Numbered from the stretch's first letter, positions 9,925 to 19,557 are shown. The stretch: DNA of 64,000 nucleotides from Chitinophaga sedimenti (GCF_023156195.1 NZ_JAKUKA010000001.1:2542001-2606000); one strand, 5' to 3'. The notes: generated by a model from the letters alone, not told the origin. Numbers and translations are program-made.

Positions 9925-10890
9925 ATGAAAAAAATAGGGATCCTGTTTGGCCGGGAAAACTCTTTTCCACAGGCATTTACAGACCGCGTTAACCAATTGG
10001 CGCCGAACGGTATCAGCGCTGAGGCCGTGCAGATCGATAAGGTTCTGCAGGGCGACGCGGCTGGCTACGCCGTCATTGTTGACCGCATTTCGCATGACGC
10101 CCCTTTTTACCGGGCTTTCCTGAAAAACGCTGCCATCAGCGGCACGGCTGTTATCAACAACCCGTTTTGGGAAAGCGCCGATGAGAAGTTTTTCAATAAT
10201 GCGCTCGCCGTGAAACTCGGGGTACCCGTGCCTAAAACCGTGCTTCTCCCCTCGCACGAACTACCGCCAGACACGAGCAACGAATCATTCCGCAACCTGG
10301 CTTACCCGCTCGACTGGGACACGATTTTCAACTACGTAGGCTTCCCGGCATACATGAAACCCTTTGCGGGCGGAGGCTGGAAAAATGTCTACCGGTTGGA
10401 AAACAAAGAGGAATTCTTCGAAAAGCATAAAGAAACAGGTCAGCTGGTCATGTTGCTGCAGGAAGAAATTCAGTTTGAAGCCTATTACCGCTGTTACTGC
10501 ATTGGAGGCAAACATGTCCGCGTGATGCCTTACGACCCGCGCAATCCGCACCATGAACGTTACCAGGCCAACTTCCCGAACAAACCCAAACTGATCAAAA
10601 CCATCGAAGGATATGTGCTGAAACTGAACCGCTACCTCGGGTACGATTTTAACACGGTGGAAATGGCCGTACGCGACAGTGTTCCCTACGCGATCGACTT
10701 CTGTAATCCCGCGCCGGACGCGGATGTACATTCAGTTGGTGAAGAAAACTTTGAGTGGGTGGTGAATACCATGGCGAAGTACGCGATCGAACGGGCGAAA
10801 ACTGCGAAGCCCACTCTGGACAATCTAACCTGGGGACAGTTTATACAGCATGCTGTAGCCCGCACGCCGCTGAACGAAACATCGCTGTAA
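9925..10890 (+). CDS. ATP-grasp carboxylate-amine/thiol ligase
   Basis: The protein has 321 residues from the ATG at 9925 (MKKIGILFGREN); a longer frame upstream overlaps the esterase and is not needed. ATP-grasp features are visible: FFNNALAVKLGVPVPKTVLLP at the entry to the nucleotide-binding domain, the lysine strand YMKPFAGGGWKNVYR, the glutamate-bearing LLQEEIQFEAYYRCY, and metal-site residues in PYAIDFCNPAPDADVHS. Enzymes of this fold activate a carboxylate as an acyl phosphate and join it to an amine. It stands immediately before a GCS2-type ligase, suggesting sequential additions to one scaffold. It is RimK/Ddl-like in layout, but no named function can be given. Confidence 0.82.
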   Translation: MKKIGILFGRENSFPQAFTDRVNQLAPNGISAEAVQIDKVLQGDAAGYAVIVDRISHDAPFYRAFLKNAAISGTAVINNPFWESADEKFFNNALAVKLGVPVPKTVLLPSHELPPDTSNESFRNLAYPLDWDTIFNYVGFPAYMKPFAGGGWKNVYRLENKEEFFEKHKETGQLVMLLQEEIQFEAYYRCYCIGGKHVRVMPYDPRNPHHERYQANFPNKPKLIKTIEGYVLKLNRYLGYDFNTVEMAVRDSVPYAIDFCNPAPDADVHSVGEENFEWVVNTMAKYAIERAKTAKPTLDNLTWGQFIQHAVARTPLNETSL

Positions 10891-10911
10891 ACCCCTAACT
10901 TAGCATCTTAT

Positions 10912-12014
10912 ATGGATTTTAAAGACCTCACGCTCGGCATAGAAGAAGAATACATGGTGCTGGACCCGCAAACACGGGAACTGAAAAGCCATGAGCAGCG
11001 CATTGTGGAGCAGGCCCACAAGTTGATCAAAGACAAAGTGAAGGCCGAAATGCACCAGGCCGTAGTGGAGGTTGGCACCCAGATTTGCCGCAACATACAG
11101 GAAGCGCAGGAAGACGTGATCATGTTGCGCAAAACCATCGCCCAAATTGCCGGCGACATGGGCTTTTCTGTCGGCGCTGCCGGCACGCACCCCTTCTCTA
11201 AATGGGAGTTGCAACTCATCACCGATCATCCCCGTTACATCGAGCTGCTGAACGAAATGCAGGATGCCGCACGCTCCAACCTCATTTTCGGACTGCACGT
11301 GCACGTAGGCATGCAGAACCGGGAGATGGCGCTGCACATCGCCAACTCCGCGCGTTACTTTCTGCCGCACATCTTTGCACTGAGTACCAACTCGCCTTTC
11401 TGGGAAGGCCGCAATACCGGCTTTAAATCTTTTCGCACCAAGGTGTTCGATAAATTTCCCCGGACAGGCATCCCGGATTATTTCGCGAGCATCGAGGAAT
11501 ACGACAATTACATCAAACTATTGGTAAAAACCAATTGTATCGATAACGCCAAAAAGGTGTGGTGGGACCTGCGTGTACACCCCTTCTTCAACACTGTGGA
11601 GTTCCGCATCTGCGATATTCCGCTTACCGTGGAAGAAACCATCACCCTGGCTGCCCTGTTCCAGGCCGTTTGCGCCAAAATTCACAAGCTGCGCAGCCAG
11701 AACCTTAACTTCATCATTTACAACCGCGCGCTCGTCAACGAAAATAAGTGGCGTGCCTCCCGTTACGGTATCGACGGTAACCTCATCGACTTCGGTAAAG
11801 AAATGGAGGTAAATGCCCGCGCACTGATTTACGAACTGCTGGATTTCGTGGACGATGTGCTGGACGACCTCGGCATCAGGACCGAAGTGGAGCGCACCGC
11901 AAAATCCTGGAAACCGGTACCGGGGCCGACAAACAGCTGGAAGTGTTTGAAAGAACTGGCAGCCTTGCGAGCGTGGTAGACTACATTCAATCGCAGTTCC
12001 TGAAAGGATGTTAG
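10912..12014 (+). CDS. carboxylate-amine ligase (YbdK/GCS2, glutamate-cysteine ligase 2 family), frameshifted near the C-terminus
   Basis: The start MDFKDLTLGIEEEYMVLDPQTREL is the family signature, and HPFSKW, HVHVGMQNREMALH and WWDLRVHPFFNTVEFRICDIP follow in the expected order. GCS2 proteins form an amide bond between a carboxylate and an amine at the expense of ATP, with a glutamine-synthetase-like fold. The main frame stops at 11979, but the family's tail (ILETGTGADKQLEVFERTGS, ending FLKGC) continues in another frame to 12014; one base is missing near 11902, beside a run of four A. With the repair the length is about 367 residues, normal for the family. It lies between two other operon members with gaps of about 20 bp. 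Confidence 0.9.
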
Positions 12015-12024
12015 CGGCTTTTAG

Positions 12025-12032
12025 TAATTTTG
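12025..12032 (+). promoter_or_regulatory. possible internal -7 box (TAATTTTG) inside the amidoligase operon
   Basis: It matches TAnnTTTG and ends four bases before the ATG at 12037, the same spacing as at the GNAT gene. There is no good -33 element, so it may be chance. Confidence 0.3.
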
Positions 12033-12036
12033 CAGC

Positions 12037-12855
12037 ATGCAGAAACAATGGAAAGTAGCTATTCTGGATATGTATGAGGGCGTTCCCAACGAGGGAATGC
12101 GCTGTATTCGCGACATTGTGCGACATTATGCGGACGAGCATCAGTTACAGCTGCAGATGGATGAGTTTGAAGTACGGATGGAAGGCCAGATGGCCGATTT
12201 GTCGTACGACCTGTACATCAGCACCGGCGGACCGGGAAGCCCGGTCGAAAGTGAAGGCAGCGAATGGGAAGGTAAGTTTTTTGGGTTGATGGGCGACATC
12301 GAAACATGGAATGCCGCGCATGAACCGAAAAAGCATGTATTTCTTATCTGCCACTCCTACCAGATTTACTGCCGTTATCATCGCTTAGGAGAAGTATGCC
12401 TGCGCAAATCCCCTGCTTTCGGCGTTTTCCCCGTACACAAAACAGACGCCGGCCACCAGGAGACTGTGTTCGCCCAACTCGGCGATCCTTTTTATATCGT
12501 CGACAGCCGCAACTGGCAGGTGATTGGCATCAACCAGGAAAAAATAGCGGCAATGGGCGCGAAAGTATTGGCCATTGAAAAGGAACGTCCGCATGTTCCG
12601 TTGGAACGCGCTACCATGGCCATCCGCTTTAACGAATACTGCGTAGGCACCCAGTTTCACCCGGAGGCAGATGCGTCGGGTATGCTCAAGTACCTCAAAA
12701 AAGACCAGAAGAAACAACAGGTCATTGCCGCACACGGCGATGAAAAATACCACAGCATGCTGGAACAACTGAACGATCCGGACAAAATCCTGTTTACGCA
12801 CGACCACCTGCTGCCCGCCTTTTTTCAACAGGCGGCCACACTCGTTGAAAACTAA
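12037..12855 (+). CDS. class I glutamine amidotransferase-like protein
   Basis: The protein has 272 residues. The catalytic triad can be seen: Cys105 in FLICHSYQI, and His207 with Glu209 in GTQFHPEAD. The oxyanion region is TGGPGSPVES at about 63-72. The nucleophile elbow is CHSYQ, not the usual CxGHQ, so it is divergent although the residues needed for glutamine hydrolysis or peptidase-like cleavage are kept. A C-terminal extension of about 60 residues is not typical of GATases. In the operon it could supply ammonia to an amidating ligase or cleave a gamma-glutamyl bond, as PuuD/peptidase C26-type proteins do. Confidence 0.82.
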   Translation: MQKQWKVAILDMYEGVPNEGMRCIRDIVRHYADEHQLQLQMDEFEVRMEGQMADLSYDLYISTGGPGSPVESEGSEWEGKFFGLMGDIETWNAAHEPKKHVFLICHSYQIYCRYHRLGEVCLRKSPAFGVFPVHKTDAGHQETVFAQLGDPFYIVDSRNWQVIGINQEKIAAMGAKVLAIEKERPHVPLERATMAIRFNEYCVGTQFHPEADASGMLKYLKKDQKKQQVIAAHGDEKYHSMLEQLNDPDKILFTHDHLLPAFFQQAATLVEN

Positions 12856-12879
12856 CGTTTACCTACACACGAACATCCC

Positions 12880-14058
12880 ATGGTCCCTGCTATCAGATTA
12901 AAATACAATAATAGTTTCTCCACGGAAAAATACCAGCAGCTGCTGGTACAACTGGGCAATCCGCCATTTCGCGTAGCGGAAACGCCGGTATTCGTGCCCA
13001 AAGCGCTGGGCGAAAAACTGGTACAGGCCGGCGAGGACGTGATCAACGCCATCCTTCAGCCGGATTTCAAAGCACGCACCGCCAAGTCCATCCCGAAACA
13101 TTTTGCGGTACCTGACGAAAATGCACATTCGCATTTCATCATTGCCGATTTTGGTATTTGCTTGGATGAGAACGGGGAACTGACGCCGAAGCTCATAGAA
13201 CTGCAGGGCTTTCCCAGCCTGTTTGCATTCCAGGAACTCATGGCCCAGGGCTTCCGCAATCACTTTGATATTCCAGCTGACTACACCAACTTCTTTAATG
13301 GGTTCGATAATAATACCTATTTCGATTTCCTGCGGGATATCATTATAGGGCCATGTGCACGCGAGCAGGTCATCCTGCTGGAAGTATTACCCCATCAGCA
13401 AAAAACCAAGCCGGATTTTTATTACACCGCAGAAAAGCTGGGCATCTCCATAGTCTGTGTGTCCGAACTGATCCCGGAAGGCAAACAACTGTTTTACCTG
13501 CACAATGGCATAAAAACACCGGTTAAACGTATATACAACCGCGTTATATTCGAGGACCTCGACACTTACAAAACGCAGCTGGGCAACACGTCCTTCCTGT
13601 TCCATGAACTGGATGTCGAATGGATCCCGCATCCTAACTGGTTTTACCGCATCAGCAAATATACCCTGCCGATGATCCACAGTCCGTACGCGCCAAAAGC
13701 CTGGTTCCTGCACGAGTTGCCCGTGGTGCCTAAAGACCTGGACCAGTATGTGCTTAAACCCCTCTTCTCCTTCGCCGGTACCGGTGTGAAAATTGATGTA
13801 ACACCCGCAGACATTGACCAGGTAAAGGACCCGGAGAACTGGATATTGCAGCAGAAGGTACATTACGCCCCGGTCGTTCATACCCCCGACGGCAACGCCA
13901 TCTGCGAAATCCGCCTCATGTACGGCTGGCCGGAAGGTGCGCCGCGACCGGTGCTCATGCACAACCTGGCGCGCCTCAGCAAAGGTAAAATGATCGGTGT
14001 GGGTTTCAATTCCGGGCAAACCTGGGTAGGCGGCACCTGCGCTTTCTTTGAACCATAA
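12880..14058 (+). CDS. second ATP-grasp-like ligase
   Basis: The protein has 392 residues. The C-terminal part carries ATP-grasp elements: DQYVLKPLFSFAGTGVKID (ATP-binding lysine and glycine-rich loop), ENWILQQKVHY, and ICEIRLMYGW with the final GFNSGQTWVGGTCAFFEP holding likely metal ligands. The N-terminal half (RTAKSIPKHFAVPDE, ADFGICLDENGELTPKLIELQG) resembles the glutathionylspermidine-synthase/circularly permuted ATP-grasp arrangement, but I place it there only tentatively. It is unlike the first ATP-grasp of the operon, so the pathway would have three different amide- or peptide-bond-forming enzymes. Confidence 0.7.
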   Translation: MVPAIRLKYNNSFSTEKYQQLLVQLGNPPFRVAETPVFVPKALGEKLVQAGEDVINAILQPDFKARTAKSIPKHFAVPDENAHSHFIIADFGICLDENGELTPKLIELQGFPSLFAFQELMAQGFRNHFDIPADYTNFFNGFDNNTYFDFLRDIIIGPCAREQVILLEVLPHQQKTKPDFYYTAEKLGISIVCVSELIPEGKQLFYLHNGIKTPVKRIYNRVIFEDLDTYKTQLGNTSFLFHELDVEWIPHPNWFYRISKYTLPMIHSPYAPKAWFLHELPVVPKDLDQYVLKPLFSFAGTGVKIDVTPADIDQVKDPENWILQQKVHYAPVVHTPDGNAICEIRLMYGWPEGAPRPVLMHNLARLSKGKMIGVGFNSGQTWVGGTCAFFEP

Positions 14059-14072
14059 AATCATCAACATAT

Positions 14073-14465
14073 ATGCAAAGAGTAAACATCAGTACCGGGG
14101 CGGTTTGGGAAAGTAAAGTCGGTTATTCGCGCGCCGTGAGGATCGGCAACCTCGTGGAAGTATCGGGCACCGTTTCGTCCGATGGCGATAAGATCATCGG
14201 CGAAGGCGATCCGTACGAGCAAACCAAACATGCACTGGCCAAAATAGAGGCCGCGCTCATTAAGGCCGGCGCCACGCTGCACGATGTGGTGCGTACGCGT
14301 ATGTTCGTAACCGATATATCGCAATGGGAGGAAATCGGCCGCGCACACGCCGAATTTTTTGGCGCTATTCGTCCCGTTACGACGATGGTGCAGGTTAGCC
14401 AGCTGATAGACCCAAAACTGCTTATCGAGATTGAAGCGACTGCGGTAATGGCGGCCGGACATTAA
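14073..14465 (+). CDS. RidA family protein (YjgF/YER057c/UK114)
   Basis: The protein has 130 residues, typical for RidA trimers that hydrolyse reactive enamines and imines to keto acids plus ammonia. The conserved arginine is present in VVRTRMFVTDISQWEEIGRAHAEFFG, and IEIEATAVM closes the fold. It lies 14 bp after the second ATP-grasp gene and closes the operon, which suggests that an imine/enamine or carbamoyl intermediate arises in the pathway, though a general housekeeping role is possible. Confidence 0.92.
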   Translation: MQRVNISTGAVWESKVGYSRAVRIGNLVEVSGTVSSDGDKIIGEGDPYEQTKHALAKIEAALIKAGATLHDVVRTRMFVTDISQWEEIGRAHAEFFGAIRPVTTMVQVSQLIDPKLLIEIEATAVMAAGH

Positions 14466-14503
14466 GATTTATTATTATCTTTACCGGTATAAACATTGAC
14501 CCA

Positions 14504-15638
14504 ATGCGTTATTTATCCCTGCTGGCCCTTGGCCTGCTGCTGGCTTCCTGTGGTGAAAGCGGTGATGCCCGAAAAACCGAACAATCGACTACTGTTACCC
14601 ACCGGCTGACGCTGAACGACGATAATATGTTTATCCGCGACAGTGTACTGGCAGTGATGGCCGATGCCGGCAAAAGCATTGATCCCCGTGCGGAAAAGCT
14701 TTTTCCAAAGGACTCACCGCCTACCGCAAGCAAAAGGATTACAGTACAGCGATCCGGCTTTTAAAAGAATCGATCCGCGTAAGGCCTACTGCCCGCAGTT
14801 ATTTTGAAATGGGCAATGCCGCCGCCGATATGGATTCCCTGGAAATGGCGGAGCGCGCTTACAAGATGGCAGAATTGCTGAACTATTCACCGTTGAATAA
14901 AGTATTGTATAACCTCGCCTGCGTACAATCGCGCAGCGATGATCCATGGGCAGCCGAGCAATCGCTTGTCGCCGCGTTGGAACTGGGATACAACAACCTG
15001 GATAATATTTATAAAGACAAAGATCTCGACAACGTACGCAAGTCAGGTTTTTCCTCCGGCGTTCGCCGTGCAATTGCCGGCCTGGGCGACCCGGACAAAT
15101 TACAGTGGAACATCTTTTACAGGCAGTTCGAGGCATTAAACATGCCGTTACAGATCGATTTTAATTACCGTAACAGCTTAACGGAAACGAAAACGCTGGG
15201 CTACGATTTCGATCGTTTTGTCAACGAAATGCGCGAATCCCGCTTCTCCCGTGGCGATGGCAACATCTATTACCGCGTGGGCATCGTGAAAAATACAGAT
15301 AGTGTGAAAGCATTGATCTATGCCGTGAAAAACGTGATGTTGTCAGATGATGGTCCCGCTACTTTTTATCTCGCCAGCTATAATGCTGCCGGTAAACTGA
15401 TCGACAAAAAGTCGTAGGCGGACATATTATGCTCGATAAACCTTTTGCTGTAGCAGTGTTCCAGGAGAGCGGCGATTTCGCTATCCAGTATTTTAATGTG
15501 AAGTACGAAATGGGCGAAGGTAACGAGGAAGATGTCATTAAGGGCATTGCCGAACAAACAGCGCTCAATAAAGAATTATATACCATTGCGGACGATGGTC
15601 ACTTCGAAAAGCGCTCCACGGAATTAGGCATGCGGTAA
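14504..15638 (+). CDS. TPR-containing lipoprotein, frameshifted twice
   Basis: A lipoprotein signal peptide (MRYLSLLALGLLLASC, lipobox Cys16) is followed by helical repeats that read as tetratricopeptide-like (TAYRKQKDYSTAIRLLKES, SYFEMGNAAADMDSLEMAE, NLACVQSRSDDPWAAE). An alpha/beta C-terminal half of unknown family ends ..TELGMR. The frame breaks near 14708 and again near 15411, where GKLIDKK should run on into VVGGHIMLDK; both spots lie in or beside A-runs. The full product would be about 378 residues, anchored in a membrane and facing the periplasm or outside. It overlaps the convergent DUF2306 gene by 15 bp. Function unknown. Confidence 0.7.
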
Positions 15639-16286
15639 CCCCGTGCCCATCCATCTTTTCAGCACCCCGTTGCGAATCAGTATTTCCGCGAGTAAAAGGT
15701 TAAGCGTCCAGCTGAGCCAGGATACCAGGATGTAACTCGTAACGGGGTGCATTTCTACCCGGGAAAAAGCCAGCAGAAAGGCATAAAACCGCAGGCTCAG
15801 CGCCGACAACGCCAGGGCGTAACTGCGTAACATCATCTCCGCATGTGCCTCCCACTGCCGCTTTAATGCCAGCCGCCATCCCATCGCGGTAAATGCCAGC
15901 CACAATATCGATACGATCACAAAACTGGTGCGTGCACGGATGCCGCCGTTGGCGTAAAAACTCATCACGAGTCCGCTGGGACCACTCAGGAATAATACGA
16001 TACCAGCATATGTGCGGCCTGCCACACGGTGCACTCCCGGCCACTGCCGCAGCACGGATGGTACGAACTGCAACAACCCCGCAATCAACACAAACGTACT
16101 GAGGAACACATGCACATAAAAGCTGGTCCGCCATGACCGGATATGATAAACCAGCTGCTTCGTCAGCAGGAAATCCCAGTAAGGATCAAAGTTTGCATAG
16201 GGAACAGTAATGCGCACCATCAGCCAGATGCCATATAAAATGACGCCGGCGGCCGCGATGCGCAGTAAGGATAGTCCCGTTTTCAT
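15624..16286 (-). CDS. DUF2306 domain membrane protein
   Basis: The protein has 220 residues and about six membrane spans. The pattern is that of DUF2306: an N-terminal span, FYVHVFLSTFVLIAGLLQF, the GVHRVAGRTYAGIVLF motif with a conserved His and Arg, an AHAEMMLRSYAL motif with a second His, and a C-terminal span. The conserved histidines suggest a haem- or metal-binding membrane protein, but the biochemical role is not known. It lies 3 bp downstream of the lipoprotein gene at 16290-17065 and is probably co-transcribed with it. Confidence 0.85.
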   Translation of the reverse strand: MKTGLSLLRIAAAGVILYGIWLMVRITVPYANFDPYWDFLLTKQLVYHIRSWRTSFYVHVFLSTFVLIAGLLQFVPSVLRQWPGVHRVAGRTYAGIVLFLSGPSGLVMSFYANGGIRARTSFVIVSILWLAFTAMGWRLALKRQWEAHAEMMLRSYALALSALSLRFYAFLLAFSRVEMHPVTSYILVSWLSWTLNLLLAEILIRNGVLKRWMGTGLPHA

Positions 16287-16289
16287 AGA

Positions 16290-17065
16290 TTAGTCGAACA
16301 CGGGGGTAAATAGTATGGAATCGGCATTGATCTCGGAATATTCCCAGTTACCGCCATTCGTTGTATCTGTAAACCGCCGGATGCCCCAGCGCGATACCTT
16401 TTTACCGAACAGCCCCTCCTTTTCCCAGGTGATCAATACGGTGTCGCCCTTTTTCTCCCAGGAACCCATCAGCACGTTCACCTGGTCCACAATGGAAGAA
16501 TCCGCGCGCACATCGTACCAAGAATATTCACAACTTCCATCGGTGTCGAAGGTGAGATCGCGGTTATCCGCTACGTAAGCGTAATGCATACCATCCTCGC
16601 GGCTTTCCACACGGGTGAGCTCGAGTGTTTTGGTACTCAGTTGCTGGTTGTTTTTAGGCTTCCGGTGCCGCTTCCTTTCGTAAAATCGTGATTGAATTTT
16701 AATTGGAACACGCCATCAAAGGCATGATCCCCAGGTTCGTCCAACACCACGGTCCATTTATCGCCATCAGCCGCCAACCTGCCCTGCAGGTTACGACGCA
16801 GCCCCTTGTGCAGGTTAAAACCGGCAACAGATTGGCCATTAGTATAATTGATCGTGATGTAAATGGGACTTCCCGAGAAGTCGGCGGTGTAAACACCTTC
16901 TACTTTGAATTCGGGAGGTTTGCCCTTTTTATCTTTAGTGGTAGCCGGCAGCGCAGGTTCAGGAAACGTGGTGGCTTCCCGGGCTGCCCTTTTCTGCTTA
17001 CATGCCTGGCCGGTTAGCGCAACCGCCAGCAACAAATAGCAAGTATATTTCACAGGGTTGATCAA
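16290..17065 (-). CDS. hypothetical lipoprotein, one frameshift
   Basis: The N-terminus MINPVKYTCYLLLAVALTGQAC has a lipobox with Cys22. A beta-rich domain follows (GVYTADFSGSPIYITINYT, DEPGDHAFDGVFQLKFNHDF), then a second one that reads in another frame (TRVESREDGMHYAYVADNRDL, GSWEKKGDTVLITWEKEG, WEYSEINADSILFTPVFD). One base is missing in an A-run near 16657: with it, GSLKNNQQLSTKTLEL joins both parts into a roughly 258-residue protein. No family recognised. Confidence 0.65.
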
Positions 17066-17080
17066 TTGGGTTAAAGGGAT

Positions 17081-17110
17081 AAAAAAACAGTCCCGGCGTG
17101 TGCCGGGACC
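17081..17110 (-). terminator. terminator after the rhodanese gene
   Basis: GTCCCGGC/GCCGGGAC arms with a 4-nt loop are followed on the minus strand by TGTTTTTTTA. Confidence 0.88.
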
Positions 17111-17119
17111 GTTAAAATT

Positions 17120-17428
17120 TTATGCGCCGAACTTTTCCTGCCAGGCCAGCATGCCTCCCGTGAGGTTCTTCACGTTGGTGAAGCCTGCTGTTTCGAGGAT
17201 CATAGCCGCCTGTCCGCTACGGTTACCGCTTCTGCAGTACACGATCACTTCTGCGTCTTTCAGCTCGTCGATGGAGTCGGTTTGCATAGAGCGGATATCG
17301 CCCAGCGGCAGGTGTGTACCGCCGATGTTGAATTCCTCACGCTCATGCGGTTCGCGAACATCTACCATGTTTACTTGTTCGCCCTTGTCCAACCTGCTTT
17401 TCAGTTCTTCGGGAGTAATATTTTCCAT
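17120..17428 (-). CDS. single-domain rhodanese-like sulfurtransferase
   Basis: This is a 102-residue cytosolic protein of one rhodanese domain. The active-site loop is CRSGNRS (Cys about residue 65), the usual CxxGxR loop that carries a persulfide. MVDVREPHEREEFNIGGTHLPLGDI and GFTNVKNLTGGMLAW are the other hallmark segments. It probably moves sulfane sulfur or detoxifies thiols. It is 29 bp downstream of the PASTA gene and ends in its own terminator. Confidence 0.93.
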   Translation of the reverse strand: MENITPEELKSRLDKGEQVNMVDVREPHEREEFNIGGTHLPLGDIRSMQTDSIDELKDAEVIVYCRSGNRSGQAAMILETAGFTNVKNLTGGMLAWQEKFGA

Positions 17429-17457
17429 TGTGTATGATTTTTAGATGGTGTTCAAAG

Positions 17458-18269
17458 TTAGTGATTTTCCGGTTCCGTTACCGAAGCCTCCTCGCGCACT
17501 GGTGGCGTAGCGCTCAGCACCAGGTCTATGACCTCGCCCGCTCTTATCAGGTTGCGGTCGTTAAAGTCGTTGCGCGGTGCCGGCGTTTGTTTGATCACGT
17601 ACGCATTGGCGGTGTCTGATACCGGTCCGTCCATGAACATGGTACCCAATACCAGGTTGCTGCCGGAAAGTACCGCTTTCGCCTCCGCGAAGGTAAGGCC
17701 TATCAACTCCGGAACAGGATTTTCCACGTTACCGGTGCCGCTGCTCAGTACCAGGCTTATATTACTGCCTTCCGCTACCATTGTACCGGCCTTCACGGGT
17801 TTGCCGTTCAGCAGTTGTTCCAGTACCGTATTGGCGGCGAAGTCGGGGCGATAGATGGTATCGCCTACATTGAGGCGGCGGCTTTTCAGGTTCATTTCGG
17901 CGCTGCGGTAAGTCAGGCCTTCCAGTTCGGGCATGGCCACCATGGGAGGAATCACCTTATTTACGGTCAGGTAGATGGTGCGGCCCACTTTTACCACATC
18001 TCCCCGTTCGGGCGTTTGCTCCCAAACGATGAGGGGCTTCAGCGTATCGATATAAATCGAATCGCGTACATCCACGTCAAAACCGGCATCTTCGGGGCAA
18101 TAGTTGCTTCCTCGATACTTTTTCCCCGCACATCGGGTACCGTCAGGGTTTTACCGTGGCGGGTCATAATGCCAAGCGACAGGAAAAAAGTACCGCCAGC
18201 AGCAGCACAAGGCCGATAGCCAGCAGCAGGTTCACCCAGAAAGGCTTTCTCGTAATTTTTTCGAACACG
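17458..18269 (-). CDS. PASTA domain membrane protein, frameshifted
   Basis: A short cytosolic N-terminus (FEKITRKPFWVN) and one membrane span (LLLAIGLVLLLAVLFFLSLGIM) precede three PASTA-like repeats, seen as LTVPDVRGKSIEEA, MPELEGLTYRSAEMNLKSRRL and VPELIGLTFAEAKAVLSGSNL. PASTA domains bind peptidoglycan or beta-lactams in PBPs and Ser/Thr kinases; here there is no kinase domain, as is usual for the Bacteroidota form. Breaks near 18187 and 18090 separate the N-terminal span from the main frame. The start is a GTG at 18269. It lies next to ddl, which fits a cell-wall link. Confidence 0.8.
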
Positions 18270-18345
18270 TTATTGTTATTTTTAGGCGGATACCACTTTA
18301 TGTAATTCCGTTATAAATTGGCAATCAGGCTAATAAGGATTTCCC

Positions 18346-19334
18346 TTATTTTTTACGCAGACATTCTTCAATTAACATGCCGTAAAACTCCCGCAGTGAC
18401 TTGCCCGCGGCGCGCACCTGCTGTGGAACAAGGCTGTTCTCCGACTGTCCGGGCATCGTATTCACTTCCGGGAAGTACAGGTTGCCCGTGTCTTCCACGA
18501 TGAAGTCAACACGCACAATACCACGGCAATTCAGCCTGTCGTACAACGCCGAAGCGGTGTTCCTTATTTTCTCCGCCACCTCGTTTGGAATCTCCGCGGG
18601 GGTTATTTCCTGGGAAACACCCGGCGTATATTTGGCTTCGTAGTCGAAAAATTCTTTGCTGCTGCGGATTTCCGTCAGCGGCAGTACTGTCAGCCCCCAT
18701 TCACCTTGTACAGGCCGCAGGTCACTTCCCGTCCTTTGATAAATTCTTCGATCAGCACCTGGCTGTCTTCTTTAAACGCCTTTACAATGGCTTCTTCCAG
18801 CTCTTCTGCCTTATTCACCTTAGACATACCGATGCTGCTGCCGCCCTCGGAAGGCTTCACGAATACGGGCAAACGCAGCCTGCCGAGGATCGCTTTGGCA
18901 TCATAAGGCTGATCCCTGAAAATATGTTCGGATTTAGCGACGTTCACGAGGTTGTAGGCCGCTACCACCTTGTTGCAATAGCTTTTATTGAAAGTAATGG
19001 CCGAAGTAACCATACCACAGCTGGTGTAAGGAATGCCCAGCATTTCGAAGTAGCCCTGCAGGCGGCCATCTTCACCCGGGGTGCCGTGGATGCCGATAAA
19101 TACAGCATCGAAAGTAATTTTCTGTCCGCCCACCTGGAGGGAGAAATCATTTTTATCCACCTGTACTTCTTTCCCGTCGGTACCGGTGTAGGCCCAGCCC
19201 TGGCGGGTGATCACGATCTTGTACACGTTGTACAGCGCGGGATCAATGTGTTTCTCAATAACGGCCGCGCTCTGCACGGATATTACGTATTCTCCGGAAT
19301 AACCTCCGGCAACAAGGGCTATATTTTTCTTCAT
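18346..19334 (-). CDS. ddl: D-alanine--D-alanine ligase, one frameshift
   Basis: This ATP-grasp enzyme makes the D-Ala-D-Ala dipeptide of peptidoglycan. MKKNIALVAGGYSGEYVISVQSA opens the N-terminal domain; GTPGEDGRLQGYFEMLGIPYTSCG, FVKPSEGGSSIGMSKV and FPEVNTMPGQSENSLVPQQ are diagnostic. The frame breaks at about 18695, inside a C-run, between LYKVNG and WGLTVLPLTEIRSSKE; the joined protein has about 329 residues, as expected. Because cell-wall synthesis needs this enzyme, a real frameshift is improbable. Confidence 0.92.
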
Positions 19335-19354
19335 ACAAGTAGCTCAGTAAGCAG

Positions 19355-19362
19355 CAAAAATA
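19355..19362 (-). promoter_or_regulatory. -7 box (TATTTTTG) for ddl
   Basis: It matches TAnnTTTG on the minus strand and lies 20 bp upstream of the ddl start; the -33 element is weak. Confidence 0.4.
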
Positions 19363-19475
19363 AAATTATCAGCTTAAAAGTTAACAGTAAAAACGTTAAA
19401 AATAAAAAAAATGATAATTTGATCTGCTTGCGCAGGTGATATCCAGTACTATATATAGCCGGTCCGGCCAACAAA

Positions 19476-19507
19476 AAGGCCCGGTTTACAATGAACCCGG
19501 GCCTTTT
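19476..19507 (-). terminator. terminator between ferredoxin gene and ddl
   Basis: AAGGCCCGG and CCGGGCCTT arms with a loop are flanked by T-runs on both strands; it serves the ferredoxin gene upstream on the minus strand. Confidence 0.85.
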
Positions 19508-19557
19508 GCTACGAATAACTTATCCTGATTAAAGGTGCAGTTTATCTTTTTTCGCTG

